NCBI GenBank assembly: GCA_021154945.1
Contig: JAJNQF010000282.1
Span: 1 to 5,687, forward strand
Source of the DNA: Sphingomonas sp.
Lineage (GTDB): Bacteria > Pseudomonadota > Alphaproteobacteria > Sphingomonadales > Sphingomonadaceae
Direction: 5' to 3'
Length of the DNA: 5,687 bases
The position numbers and the translations under genes were made by a program. Under the pieces are notes generated by a model. That model made no database searches. It saw only the letters and a program-made list of their open reading frames with translations, and had not been told where the DNA came from. This document shows, piece after piece, positions 1 through 5,687 of the stretch (position 1 is its first letter; each line of letters begins with the position of its first letter).

Positions 1-32
1 TGTCCGCCGTTACTTCCACCTTTCCAATTGGG

Positions 33-50
33 CCCCGGCCTTCGCCGGGG
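33..50. terminator. GC-rich hairpin downstream of pdeM
   Basis: A perfect 7-bp stem (CCCCGGC at 33-39 with GCCGGGG at 44-50) encloses a 4-base loop. It lies 32 bases beyond the pdeM stop, so it could help end pdeM transcripts. There is no T-tract on either side, so it is not a classic intrinsic terminator. It has the same loop as the palindrome at 5581-5598 and may instead be one unit of a dispersed extragenic repeat. The rest of bases 1-82 holds nothing I can assign; any flanking gene lies outside the window. Confidence 0.45.
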
Positions 51-82
51 TGGTGACTTATCTACCTGACCAGCGCCAAGCT

Positions 83-745
83 TTAAGCAGCAACCGGAAA
101 CCGCAGCATCCGATCCGCCACCGGCACCATCGCCTCCGCACCAATCCCCACCGCCCGAACGATCTCCGGATGGTCCACATCCAGCCCCCCCGTCAGCGAT
201 CCGAACGCCGGCAAAATCACCTTAGTCGCCGTCGTCACGAAACATCGCCGCGCGACCGACTTCCCCCGCACGCGCAGCCGCAGCTTCGGGTGGAAATGCC
301 CAGACAGTTCCGACCGCGTCTCCGCCCGGTCCGCCTCATGCCGCAGCACCAGCCCGTCGACGACCACCTCGTCCACGACATCTCCGCCACACCGATCGAG
401 GATCGCCGGATCGTGATTGCCCGTGATCCACGTCCAGCGCGTGGTATCGGTCATCGCCCGCAGCATGTCCTGCGCCCGCTGCGGCAACCGAGCACACCCG
501 TCGCTGTCATGGAAGCTATCGCCCAGGCACCAGACTTCGCGCGCACCCGTCGCCGTGACCAGCGCAGTGAGATCGGCCAAGGTCGCGATCGAATCATAAG
601 GCGGCAACATCTGCCCCCGACCCGCGAACCAGCTCGCCTTCTCGAAATGCAGGTCGGCGACCAGCAGCGCGTGCCGCTCCGGCCAGAACAGGGCGCCTTG
701 TGGCAACGCCAGAAGCGCATGTCCGCCGAACGAAAAGGGAACCAT
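83..745 (-). CDS. pdeM: Ligase-associated DNA damage response endonuclease PdeM (metallophosphoesterase)
   Basis: This 220-residue protein belongs to the calcineurin-like metallophosphoesterase superfamily, PdeM type. The family is named for its usual grouping with an ATP-dependent DNA ligase, a ligase-associated exonuclease and an Lhr-like helicase, and is inferred to act in cytoplasmic DNA repair. The two-metal motifs appear in order: DLHFEK (Asp31, His33), GDSFHD (Asp76, His79, Asp80), GNHD (109-112), a histidine in LRHE (His136), and SGHFHP (His150, His152). No signal peptide or membrane segment is present. I chose the ATG at 745 because the first conserved strand follows directly and the length fits the family. 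The longer frame reaching 871 adds a basic, low-complexity, non-conserved stretch and would run into the kup start. No strong ribosome site precedes 745, only GAGCGG immediately upstream, so the start is moderately certain. The expected ligase and helicase partners are not in the window; they could lie beyond its left edge. The family call is confident, while the exact substrate is known only by family inference. Confidence 0.88.
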   Translation of the reverse strand: MVPFSFGGHALLALPQGALFWPERHALLVADLHFEKASWFAGRGQMLPPYDSIATLADLTALVTATGAREVWCLGDSFHDSDGCARLPQRAQDMLRAMTDTTRWTWITGNHDPAILDRCGGDVVDEVVVDGLVLRHEADRAETRSELSGHFHPKLRLRVRGKSVARRCFVTTATKVILPAFGSLTGGLDVDHPEIVRAVGIGAEAMVPVADRMLRFPVAA

Positions 746-807
746 CCGCTCGCCATGCAGCCCCCGCCGCGGCGAATCAAGCCGGCATCCGCCACGACGG
801 GCAGGAC

Positions 808-835
808 TTGCGCATGTCCGCAATCGGCGTAAAGC
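808..835 (+). promoter_or_regulatory. Possible kup promoter
   Basis: In the 124-base gap between the divergent pdeM and kup starts, TTGCGC (808-813) and TAAAGC (830-835) are 16 bases apart, roughly matching -35 and -10 elements. This would place the transcript start about 30 bases before the preferred kup start. Both hexamers are weak matches, so this is only a candidate. I saw no convincing matching promoter for pdeM in the other direction. Confidence 0.2.
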
Positions 836-850
836 GCGCCGTCCCTTCAT

Positions 851-856
851 GAGGAG
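851..856 (+). promoter_or_regulatory. Ribosome binding site deciding the kup start
   Basis: GAGGAG is a good Shine-Dalgarno core and lies 13 bases before the ATG at 870, a somewhat long spacing. It falls inside the reading frame if translation began at the upstream ATG at 849, which has no purine-rich site before it. This favours 870 as the start. A further in-frame ATG at 960 has no visible ribosome site. Confidence 0.45.
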
Positions 857-869
857 CGCTTTTCGCGCC

Positions 870-2876
870 ATGTCGTCCGAAGCCGGAACACCGCAAACTG
901 CCGCAGTCCATCAACCGCCCGCCGGCGGCGTGGCGGCGCAGGTCTGTGCGCCCGCCGATATGTCGGCGGCGCATCTGCATCCGCATCCGGCGCTGGCCGC
1001 GCTGACCGTCGGCGCGATCGGCGTGGTGTTCGGCGATATCGGTACCAGTCCGCTCTACGCATTCCGCGAGGCGCTCGGCCAGTCGTCCGCGGGCGGCATC
1101 GATCCGAGCGAGATCCTCGGCGTACTCAGCCTCGCGCTCTGGTCGCTGTTCCTCGTCGTCACCGTCAAATACGTCATCTTCCTGATGCGCGCCGACAACC
1201 AGGGCGAGGGCGGCGTCCTGGCGCTGGCCGCGCTCGCCCGTCGCGCGCTCGGCATGCGGTCGAAGGTGGCGATCGTGCTCGGCGCGGCAGGCGCGTCGCT
1301 GTTCTACGGCGATGCGATCATCACGCCTGCGTTGTCGGTGCTGTCGGCGATGGAGGGGCTGCGGACGATCCCGAGCGCGGCGCACATTTTCAACGAAGGC
1401 GTCGTCCGCATGCTGACGATCGGCATCCTGATCGCTCTGTTCATGATCCAGGCGCGCGGGACGGCGCAGGTGTCGAAGCTGTTCGGCCCGGTCTGCATCG
1501 TCTGGTTCGTGGCGATCGGTGCGCTCGGCATCTGGCATATCGCCGACGAACCCTCGATCGTCCGCGTGTTCCTGCCGACCTATGGCGTCTCGTTCCTCGC
1601 GACGCACGGCGTCACCGGTCTGTTCGTGCTCGGCGCGGTGTTCCTGACCGTCACCGGGGCGGAGGCACTGACCGCCGACATGGGCCATTTCGGCAAGCTG
1701 CCGATCCGGATCGGCTGGTTCTTCCTCGTCTTCCCGGCGCTCGCGCTCAACTATCTGGGGCAGGGCGCGTTCGCGCTCGCCAGCCTTGAGGACGCGGCGG
1801 CGCGCGGCATTCCGTTCGTCAACCAGGACTGGTTCTTCCTGATGGCGCCCGAATCGTTGCGCCCGGCGCTGATCATTCTCGCCGGTTTTGCGACGGTGAT
1901 CGCCAGCCAGGCGGTGATCACCGGCGCGTTCTCGCTGACGCAACAGGCGATCCAGCTCGGCCTGCTCCCGCGGCTGCGCATCCGCCAGACCTCGGCGGTG
2001 TTCGCGGGCCAGATCTACCTGCCGGCGATCAACTGGCTGTTGCTGATCGGCGTGCTGGTGCTGGTGATCCAGTTCAAGACGTCGTCGGCGATGGCGGCGG
2101 CGTACGGCATCGCGGTGACCGGCACGATGGTCGTCACGACCTTGCTCGCCTATATCGTCGTCCGCCATCGCTGGAACTGGTCGCGCCCGCTCGCGCTCGC
2201 GGCGATCCTGCCGTTCCTGACGCTCGACCTGATCTTCTTCGGCGCGAATATCCTGCGCGTGATCGAGGGCGGCTGGGTGCCACTGGTCATCGCCGCGTCG
2301 ATCGGGCTGATCATCTTCACCTGGGTGCGCGGCAAGAAGATCGTCAGCGCGTTCGAGAAGCGCCAGAGCATCCCTCTCAGCGATCTCGCCGCCGCGCTGG
2401 AAAAGCGCCCGCCGGAGCGTGTGTCGGGCACTGCGGTGTTCCTCACCGCCAACCCCCACGCGACGCCCGGCGCGCTGCTGCACAATCTCAAGCACAACAA
2501 GGTGCTCCACGAGCGCAACCTGATCTGTAGCATCCGCACTGCGGACCGGCCGTTCGTGGAGGAATCGGCGCGCGCTAAGGTAGAGCGGGTGGACGAGAAT
2601 TTCTCGATCGTCGTGCTGACTTACGGGTTCATGGAGTCGCCCGATGTGCCGCGCGATCTGGGCGTTGGGAACAAGACCGAGCAGCTTGGGCTGGACCCTA
2701 TGCGGACGTCGTTCTTTATCGGGCGGAATACGTTGAAGCCGGATGCGGAGAAGGGGATGCCGCCTTGGCAGGACCGGATCTTCATGTTCCTCCAACGCAA
2801 CGCAAGCGACCCGACGGACTTTCTGAAGATCCCGCCGGGCAAGGTGTTGGAGCTAGGCGAACAGGTCACCGTCTAA
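870..2876 (+). CDS. kup: Potassium uptake permease Kup (KUP/HAK/KT family)
   Basis: This 668-residue inner-membrane protein imports K+, by family knowledge probably together with protons. Family landmarks are intact: GVVFGDIGTSPLY in the first membrane helix (51-63), GDAIITPA (147-154), VTGAEALTADMGHFG (261-275), a segment around SQAVITGAFSLTQQA (346-360), and YGIAVTGTM (412-420). About twelve hydrophobic segments lie between residues 42 and 486. A soluble C-terminal domain of about 180 residues follows, ending near ELGEQVTV. The length is slightly above the usual 620-630 residues because of a non-conserved Ala/Pro/His-rich N-terminus of about 38 residues, ending in HLHPHP. I prefer the start at 870 for its ribosome site; 849 (675 residues) and 960 (638 residues) remain possible. 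The gene stands alone, divergent from pdeM and convergent with the M20 gene. No KdpDE site or riboswitch is visible. Codon choice in the last 100 or so codons drifts toward GGG and CGG. Confidence 0.96.
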   Translation: MSSEAGTPQTAAVHQPPAGGVAAQVCAPADMSAAHLHPHPALAALTVGAIGVVFGDIGTSPLYAFREALGQSSAGGIDPSEILGVLSLALWSLFLVVTVKYVIFLMRADNQGEGGVLALAALARRALGMRSKVAIVLGAAGASLFYGDAIITPALSVLSAMEGLRTIPSAAHIFNEGVVRMLTIGILIALFMIQARGTAQVSKLFGPVCIVWFVAIGALGIWHIADEPSIVRVFLPTYGVSFLATHGVTGLFVLGAVFLTVTGAEALTADMGHFGKLPIRIGWFFLVFPALALNYLGQGAFALASLEDAAARGIPFVNQDWFFLMAPESLRPALIILAGFATVIASQAVITGAFSLTQQAIQLGLLPRLRIRQTSAVFAGQIYLPAINWLLLIGVLVLVIQFKTSSAMAAAYGIAVTGTMVVTTLLAYIVVRHRWNWSRPLALAAILPFLTLDLIFFGANILRVIEGGWVPLVIAASIGLIIFTWVRGKKIVSAFEKRQSIPLSDLAAALEKRPPERVSGTAVFLTANPHATPGALLHNLKHNKVLHERNLICSIRTADRPFVEESARAKVERVDENFSIVVLTYGFMESPDVPRDLGVGNKTEQLGLDPMRTSFFIGRNTLKPDAEKGMPPWQDRIFMFLQRNASDPTDFLKIPPGKVLELGEQVTV

Positions 2877-2879
2877 ACC

Positions 2880-2903
2880 CCCTCGCCCCCTCGGGGGAGA
2901 GGG
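2880..2903 (+). terminator. Hairpin just after the kup stop
   Basis: Starting 3 bases after the kup stop codon, CCCTC (2880-2884) pairs with GAGGG (2899-2903) and CCCC (2886-2889) with GGGG (2894-2897). One G-A mismatch interrupts the stem and the loop has 4 bases. The placement suits a terminator for kup, but no T-tract follows. The same bases also form part of the larger inverted repeat described separately, so the fold may be an alternative. Confidence 0.4.
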
Positions 2904-3003
2904 AAGGGGCCCGCGGCGCTTGCCGTGGGAAGGGAGAGGGGCGTGGGGATGCGCCGTCCCGAGCCTCACGCCCCTCTCCCTTCCGTCGCCTGCGGCTCCT
3001 CCT

Positions 3004-3028
3004 TCCCTCTCCCCGGAGGGGAGAGGGA
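3004..3028 (-). terminator. Strong hairpin after the M20 peptidase stop
   Basis: An 11-bp perfect stem (3004-3014 with 3018-3028) with a 3-base loop begins 9 bases beyond the M20 stop codon when read on the minus strand. It is the strongest local stem in the intergenic element and is well placed to stop transcription arriving from the right. No T-tract follows, so termination efficiency is uncertain. Confidence 0.5.
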
Positions 3029-3037
3029 CACGAACCA

Positions 3038-4435
3038 TCACCCCGCGAATGCCTTCACGAGGTCGAACAGATAATCGCGGCCGTCGTACAACGACGCCAC
3101 CCGGATCCGCTCGTTGAGGCCGTGAATCCCCCCCATGTCCTTGTCGATGAACACGCCGGGTACGCCGTAGACCGGGATCCCGATCGCCTCGAAGAAGATG
3201 CCGTCCGTCGCACCGGTCGACATCATCGGCAGGATTGGGATGCCGGGGAAGTGCTTGGCGGCCACCTTGGTCACCGGCCCCATGATCTTCGGATCGAACG
3301 TCGGCGGGATCGCGGTGGGCCGCACCGGCTGGTTCGCCGTCACCGTCACCTTCGCCCCCGCCAGTTCCTTCAGCTTGGCGAGCGTGCCCTCTACCGTCTC
3401 GCCCGGAAAGATCCGGCAGTTGATGTTCGCCGTCGCGCGCTGCGGCAACGCGTTCTCGGCATGACCCGCGTTCAGCAACGTCGCCACGCACGTCGTCCGC
3501 AAGGTCGAGTGCATCGCCTTGTCACGGCTGACGATCGCATCCGCCGCCTTGTCCTCGGGATTGGCGAGCAACCGCGTGATCGCGCTGCCCATCTCGCCCG
3601 GCATCGCCTTCGCGCTCGCCGCGAAGAACGCCTTGGTCGTGTCGGTGAACTTCACCGGAAACTCATACCCCTGCACCGCCTTCACCGCGTCGGCGAGCTC
3701 GTAGATCGCGTTCTCCGGCGTGGGCTGCGAGCTGTGCCCGCCGGGATTGGTGGCGAGAAACGTGTAGTTCTGCGCCGCCTTCTCGCCGACCTGGATCGCC
3801 AGCAACTGACGCTTGCCATTGTCGTCGAGCCGCCCGCCGCCACCCTCGTTCAGCGCGAACTCCGCCGCGATCAGATCCGGCTTCGACTTCGCCAGATACT
3901 GCGCGCCGTTCCACGCAAAGGTCGTCTCCTCGCCGCAGGTCAGCGCGAGCTTGATCGTCCGCTTCGGCGTGTACCCGCCGGTCTTGAAGCGGATCATCGC
4001 ATCGGACCAGATCGCCGCCTGCGCCTTGTCGTCGACGGTGCCGCGCGCGTAATAATAGCCGCCTTCCTCGATCAGCTTGAACGGATCGCGCACCCAATCC
4101 TCACGCTTGGCCTCGACGACGTCGAGATGCGCAAGCAGCAGCATCGGCTTGAGCGCCGCGTCCGACCCCTTCAGCACCGCGACCAGCCCGCCGTCCTTGG
4201 GATGCTCCGGCACCGAGAAATAGGTGATGTCCGCGTCCGCATAGCCCGCCGTCTTCAGCCGCGCGCCGATCTGCGCCGCCGCCTGCGTGCAACTGCCCGC
4301 GGACAGCGTCGTGTTGGTCTCGACCAGTTCCTTGTAGAGGCCGAGGAACGCCTTCTGGTCGGGTCGCGACTGCGCCTGTGCCGAGACGGGCGCGGCAAGA
4401 ACCGCCGCCGTAAGTAGCCAACCAGTCGCGCGCAT
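3038..4435 (-). CDS. Exported M20-family zinc peptidase/amidohydrolase
   Basis: This 465-residue hydrolase of the M20/M25/M40 family cleaves amide or peptide bonds in small substrates. An N-terminal signal peptide (hydrophobic WLLTAAVLAA, likely cleaved after SAQA near residue 21) sends it to the periplasm or outside. Two-zinc residues align with DapE and carboxypeptidase G2: AHLDV (His103, with Asp105), GTVDDK (bridging Asp135), GEE (general base Glu169, metal ligand Glu170), NEGGG (Glu197) and IHGLNE (His438). GGHSSQP at 232-238 carries the histidine typical of the dimerisation lid. All key residues are present, so it should be active. The start at 4435 has a clear AGGGGA site 5 bases upstream and begins the signal peptide; the longer frame to 4525 starts with TTG and adds basic residues before it. 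It follows the aspartic protease gene by 86 bases on the same strand, a possible operon. The exact substrate (dipeptides, acyl-amino acids or other) cannot be read from sequence, so no symbol is given. Confidence 0.93.
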   Translation of the reverse strand: MRATGWLLTAAVLAAPVSAQAQSRPDQKAFLGLYKELVETNTTLSAGSCTQAAAQIGARLKTAGYADADITYFSVPEHPKDGGLVAVLKGSDAALKPMLLLAHLDVVEAKREDWVRDPFKLIEEGGYYYARGTVDDKAQAAIWSDAMIRFKTGGYTPKRTIKLALTCGEETTFAWNGAQYLAKSKPDLIAAEFALNEGGGGRLDDNGKRQLLAIQVGEKAAQNYTFLATNPGGHSSQPTPENAIYELADAVKAVQGYEFPVKFTDTTKAFFAASAKAMPGEMGSAITRLLANPEDKAADAIVSRDKAMHSTLRTTCVATLLNAGHAENALPQRATANINCRIFPGETVEGTLAKLKELAGAKVTVTANQPVRPTAIPPTFDPKIMGPVTKVAAKHFPGIPILPMMSTGATDGIFFEAIGIPVYGVPGVFIDKDMGGIHGLNERIRVASLYDGRDYLFDLVKAFAG

Positions 4436-4440
4436 CGTCG

Positions 4441-4446
4441 TCCCCT
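4441..4446 (-). promoter_or_regulatory. Ribosome binding site of the M20 gene
   Basis: Read on the minus strand, AGGGGA stands 5 bases before the ATG at 4435, preceded by a run of five A. This is the clearest ribosome site in the window. It fixes the M20 start at the signal peptide rather than at the upstream TTG. Confidence 0.6.
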
Positions 4447-4521
4447 TTTTCGTTTCGATCGGGAGAGTTGCAGCCAACGCGCGCCGACGCAACCTCGACG
4501 CCGCGGCTATCAGCGCCGCTC

Positions 4522-5487
4522 TCAACGCCGCCGTGTTCCGCGGGGCAAGGCGAGCCGCACCTCGCGGTTGGCGAAGTCGATGTCGACGCGGCGGAACAGT
4601 TGCAGCACGTCCATCCCGAGCAGCATCGCAGGACGTTCAGACAAGCCGAACTGGCGGAACGGTGGCGCGTCTACCGCGGTGAATGCAACGGGCAGGTCGC
4701 CGAGCGTCAGGTTGCCGATCGAGACCCGGTCGATCGTGGTGTAGTCGGCGACCACGGTTTCGCCGGTGACTCCGGTCAGCGATACCGGTTGCGAGCGCGC
4801 CGCGCTGCCGAGCTTGCGCGTGACCCGTCGGCGGAGCGCGCCATTGGCCATGCTGACCGATGTGCCGGTGTCGAGGATCACGCGGATGCGGATGCCGTTG
4901 CAATAGGCGTCGGTGACGACGAGCTGCCCGAACAGGCTCCGCGCTCTGATCACGATCTCGTCGGGGCCTGTGCGTTCGCGGTGCTGTCGTCTGCGTGAGG
5001 GGATGACGGTCATCGTCTTGGCGTCGAAGTCGATCGTCACCGCGTGATCCTGCAACGTGTCGATCCCGAGCAGTCCGCGCGCGCCGAGGTTGATCGCGCT
5101 GATCGCGGGCGCCTCGATCGGCGCGCTACCGATCACGCTGACCTTCAGCGAGGGAATGACGACGGTGCCGATGCTGTCCGACCCAGTCATGCCGGTGACG
5201 CGCACGGTCCGGCCGGGAGCGAGCCCGAGCGTGGCGGCAAGTTCGCGCGAGATGACGGTACGCTGCGCGCCGGTGTCGACGACGAAGGGGAAGGGGCCGG
5301 CGCCGGCGATCGTTACCGGGACGGTCATGCGGGTTTCGTCCTCGGCGAACAGGAGCGTGGCAGGGTCGGGCTCTGCTGCGGATGCTGCACTTGGAGAGGG
5401 TGCAGCATATTGTTGCGGCGGGACGGCGTCCTGGGCGCTGGCCTGGGCGGAAACGACTAGCAATAGAGGGGCTAGCCACCTGTGCAT
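4522..5487 (-). CDS. Exported two-domain retropepsin-like aspartic protease
   Basis: This 321-residue protein carries two tandem copies of a retroviral-type aspartic protease fold (Asp_protease_2-like). Residues 1-19 are a signal peptide (hydrophobic LAPLLLVV, cleavage near SAQASAQ), followed by a Pro/Ala/Ser-rich linker to about residue 45. Domain one has the catalytic VVDTGAQRTVIS (Asp71), GLLGIDTL (138-145) and TIDF (151-154). Domain two repeats the order with VILDTGTS (Asp206), MLLGMDVL (288-295) and DIDF (302-305). A basic linker SRRRQHRER (164-172) joins them. Both active-site triads are intact, so one chain could supply both aspartates, as in pepsin, instead of needing a homodimer as retropepsins do. 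It probably acts in the periplasm or is secreted; the substrate is unknown. I chose the ATG at 5487, which starts directly at the signal peptide, over the TTG at 5523, although neither has a strong ribosome site. The stop lies 86 bases before the M20 gene on the same strand. Confidence 0.87.
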   Translation of the reverse strand: MHRWLAPLLLVVSAQASAQDAVPPQQYAAPSPSAASAAEPDPATLLFAEDETRMTVPVTIAGAGPFPFVVDTGAQRTVISRELAATLGLAPGRTVRVTGMTGSDSIGTVVIPSLKVSVIGSAPIEAPAISAINLGARGLLGIDTLQDHAVTIDFDAKTMTVIPSRRRQHRERTGPDEIVIRARSLFGQLVVTDAYCNGIRIRVILDTGTSVSMANGALRRRVTRKLGSAARSQPVSLTGVTGETVVADYTTIDRVSIGNLTLGDLPVAFTAVDAPPFRQFGLSERPAMLLGMDVLQLFRRVDIDFANREVRLALPRGTRRR

Positions 5488-5559
5488 GCTGCAAATGCTG
5501 CGCTCATTCCAGACTGCGCGCAACTACCGTTGTCCGCGGCAGACGGCCCCGAATGTTAT

Positions 5560-5570
5560 GGCGGTTATCA
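5560..5570 (+). repeat. 11-bp direct repeat, left copy
   Basis: GGCGGTTATCA is found here and again at 5639-5649. The two copies lie almost evenly on either side of the paired palindrome. On the minus strand the repeat reads TGATAACCGCC. It could be a duplication made when the element arrived, or a pair of protein-binding sites upstream of the aspartic protease gene. Confidence 0.6.
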
Positions 5571-5576
5571 TACGTT

Positions 5577-5631
5577 TGTTTCCCCGCGAAGGCGGGGATC
5601 CAGACTGGGCTCGCGCCCTCGCGGGAGAACA
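5577..5631. repeat. REP-like paired palindrome
   Basis: The first arm contains TCCCCGC (5581-5587) and GCGGGGA (5592-5598), a perfect 7-bp stem with loop GAAG. The second contains CTCGCG (5610-5615) pairing with CGCGGG (5620-5625), including one G-T wobble. The arms 5577-5601 and 5607-5631 are inverted copies of each other, identical at 18 of 25 positions. This is the layout of paired extragenic palindromes, and the CCCCGCGAAGGCGGGGATCC style is familiar from intergenic DNA of sphingomonads and related proteobacteria. Short reading frames across it are repeat artefacts, not genes. Confidence 0.75.
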
Positions 5632-5638
5632 GGGCCGC

Positions 5639-5649
5639 GGCGGTTATCA
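5639..5649 (+). repeat. 11-bp direct repeat, right copy
   Basis: This is an exact second copy of the sequence at 5560-5570, offset by 79 bases. The 68 bases between the copies hold the REP-like palindromes. To the right, 5650-5687 is less GC-rich than most of the window and contains TGTTACCGG (5673-5681) before an ATG at 5684. The window ends there, so no gene can be called. Confidence 0.6.
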
Positions 5650-5687
5650 CGAGCTTGCAACTGTTAGTTTGGTGTTACCGGGCATGA

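Larger units (their letters stand above)
2880..3028. repeat. Nested inverted-repeat element between convergent genes
   Basis: The gap between kup and the M20 gene is almost wholly one symmetrical structure. The inner arms are a perfect 18-bp inverted repeat (2928-2945 with 2967-2984) around a 21-base centre. The outer arms are a perfect 14-bp inverted repeat (2894-2907 with 3001-3014). The 9-mer GGGAGAGGG occurs at 2895, 2932 and 3019, and its complement at 2972 and 3005, giving five copies in the order + + - - +. Each end can also fold as its own local hairpin. GC-rich elements of this purine/pyrimidine style are common between genes in sphingomonad-like genomes (general knowledge, not searched here). 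It may act as a two-way terminator for the converging transcripts. No protein is supported in it. Confidence 0.8.

Noticed and set aside
50..832. Plus-strand open frame of 260 residues opposite pdeM
   Set aside because: The protein is Arg/Pro/His-rich without recognisable motifs, while every metal-binding motif of PdeM is present on the other strand.
777..2795. Minus-strand open frame of 672 residues opposite kup
   Set aside because: It mirrors kup almost end to end and its protein is extremely rich in Arg, Asp, Glu and His with no hydrophobic core. This is the usual antisense shadow of a GC-rich gene with strong third-position bias. Kup motifs on the plus strand are unambiguous.
2880..3028. 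Repeated 9-mers in the kup-M20 gap as a CRISPR array
   Set aside because: The copies are short, alternate in orientation and are unevenly spaced; there are no uniform spacers and no cas genes.
2765..4417. Plus-strand open frame of 550 residues opposite the M20 gene
   Set aside because: It is Arg-rich, runs through the end of kup and the inverted-repeat element, and covers the intact M20 motifs in antisense. It is a shadow.
4468..5460. Plus-strand frames opposite the aspartic protease (4468-4998 and 5044-5460)
   Set aside because: Both are Asp/Arg/Ala-rich antisense shadows of a gene with a signal peptide and two DTG motifs.
5488..5523. TTG at 5523 as start of the aspartic protease
   Set aside because: It would put 12 extra residues, including charged ones, in front of a normal signal peptide beginning at the ATG at 5487, with no better ribosome site.
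5382..5687. Plus-strand frames across the REP-like palindrome, with peptide CFPAKAGIQ or SPRRRGSRLGS
   Set aside because: These peptides are typical translations of the extragenic repeat and recur wherever it occurs; no ribosome site or conserved domain supports them.

Overview
The window looks like chromosomal DNA of a GC-rich alphaproteobacterium, most likely a sphingomonad (Sphingomonas or a close relative). This rests on strong G/C bias at codon third positions, the style of the proteins, and the GC-rich palindromic repeats between genes. The genus is inferred, not proven. Four complete protein genes fill most of the window. No RNA gene, CRISPR array, prophage or insertion sequence was seen.

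Layout: (1) Bases 1-82 hold no supported gene, only a GC-rich hairpin at 33-50. (2) On the minus strand, 83-745 encodes PdeM, the metallophosphoesterase of the ligase-associated DNA damage response set. (3) A 124-base divergent gap separates it from kup (plus strand, 870-2876), a KUP-family potassium uptake permease. (4) kup converges on the next gene. The 161-base gap between them is almost entirely an elaborate inverted-repeat element. (5) On the minus strand, 3038-4435 encodes an exported M20-family zinc peptidase/amidohydrolase. (6) Upstream of it on the same strand, 86 bases away, 4522-5487 encodes an exported aspartic protease with two tandem retropepsin-like domains. (7) The last 200 bases hold no supported gene. 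They contain a REP-like paired palindrome bracketed by an exact 11-bp direct repeat.

The two secreted hydrolases are co-directional and close, so they may be co-transcribed and act on periplasmic or external peptides, but nothing proves a shared substrate. PdeM and Kup have unrelated roles (DNA repair, potassium uptake) and probably share only their divergent intergenic region. I see no convincing evidence of a wholly new multi-gene system. The features most worth checking are the two-domain aspartic protease, the five-copy nested inverted repeat between kup and the M20 gene, and the REP-like element with flanking direct repeats.
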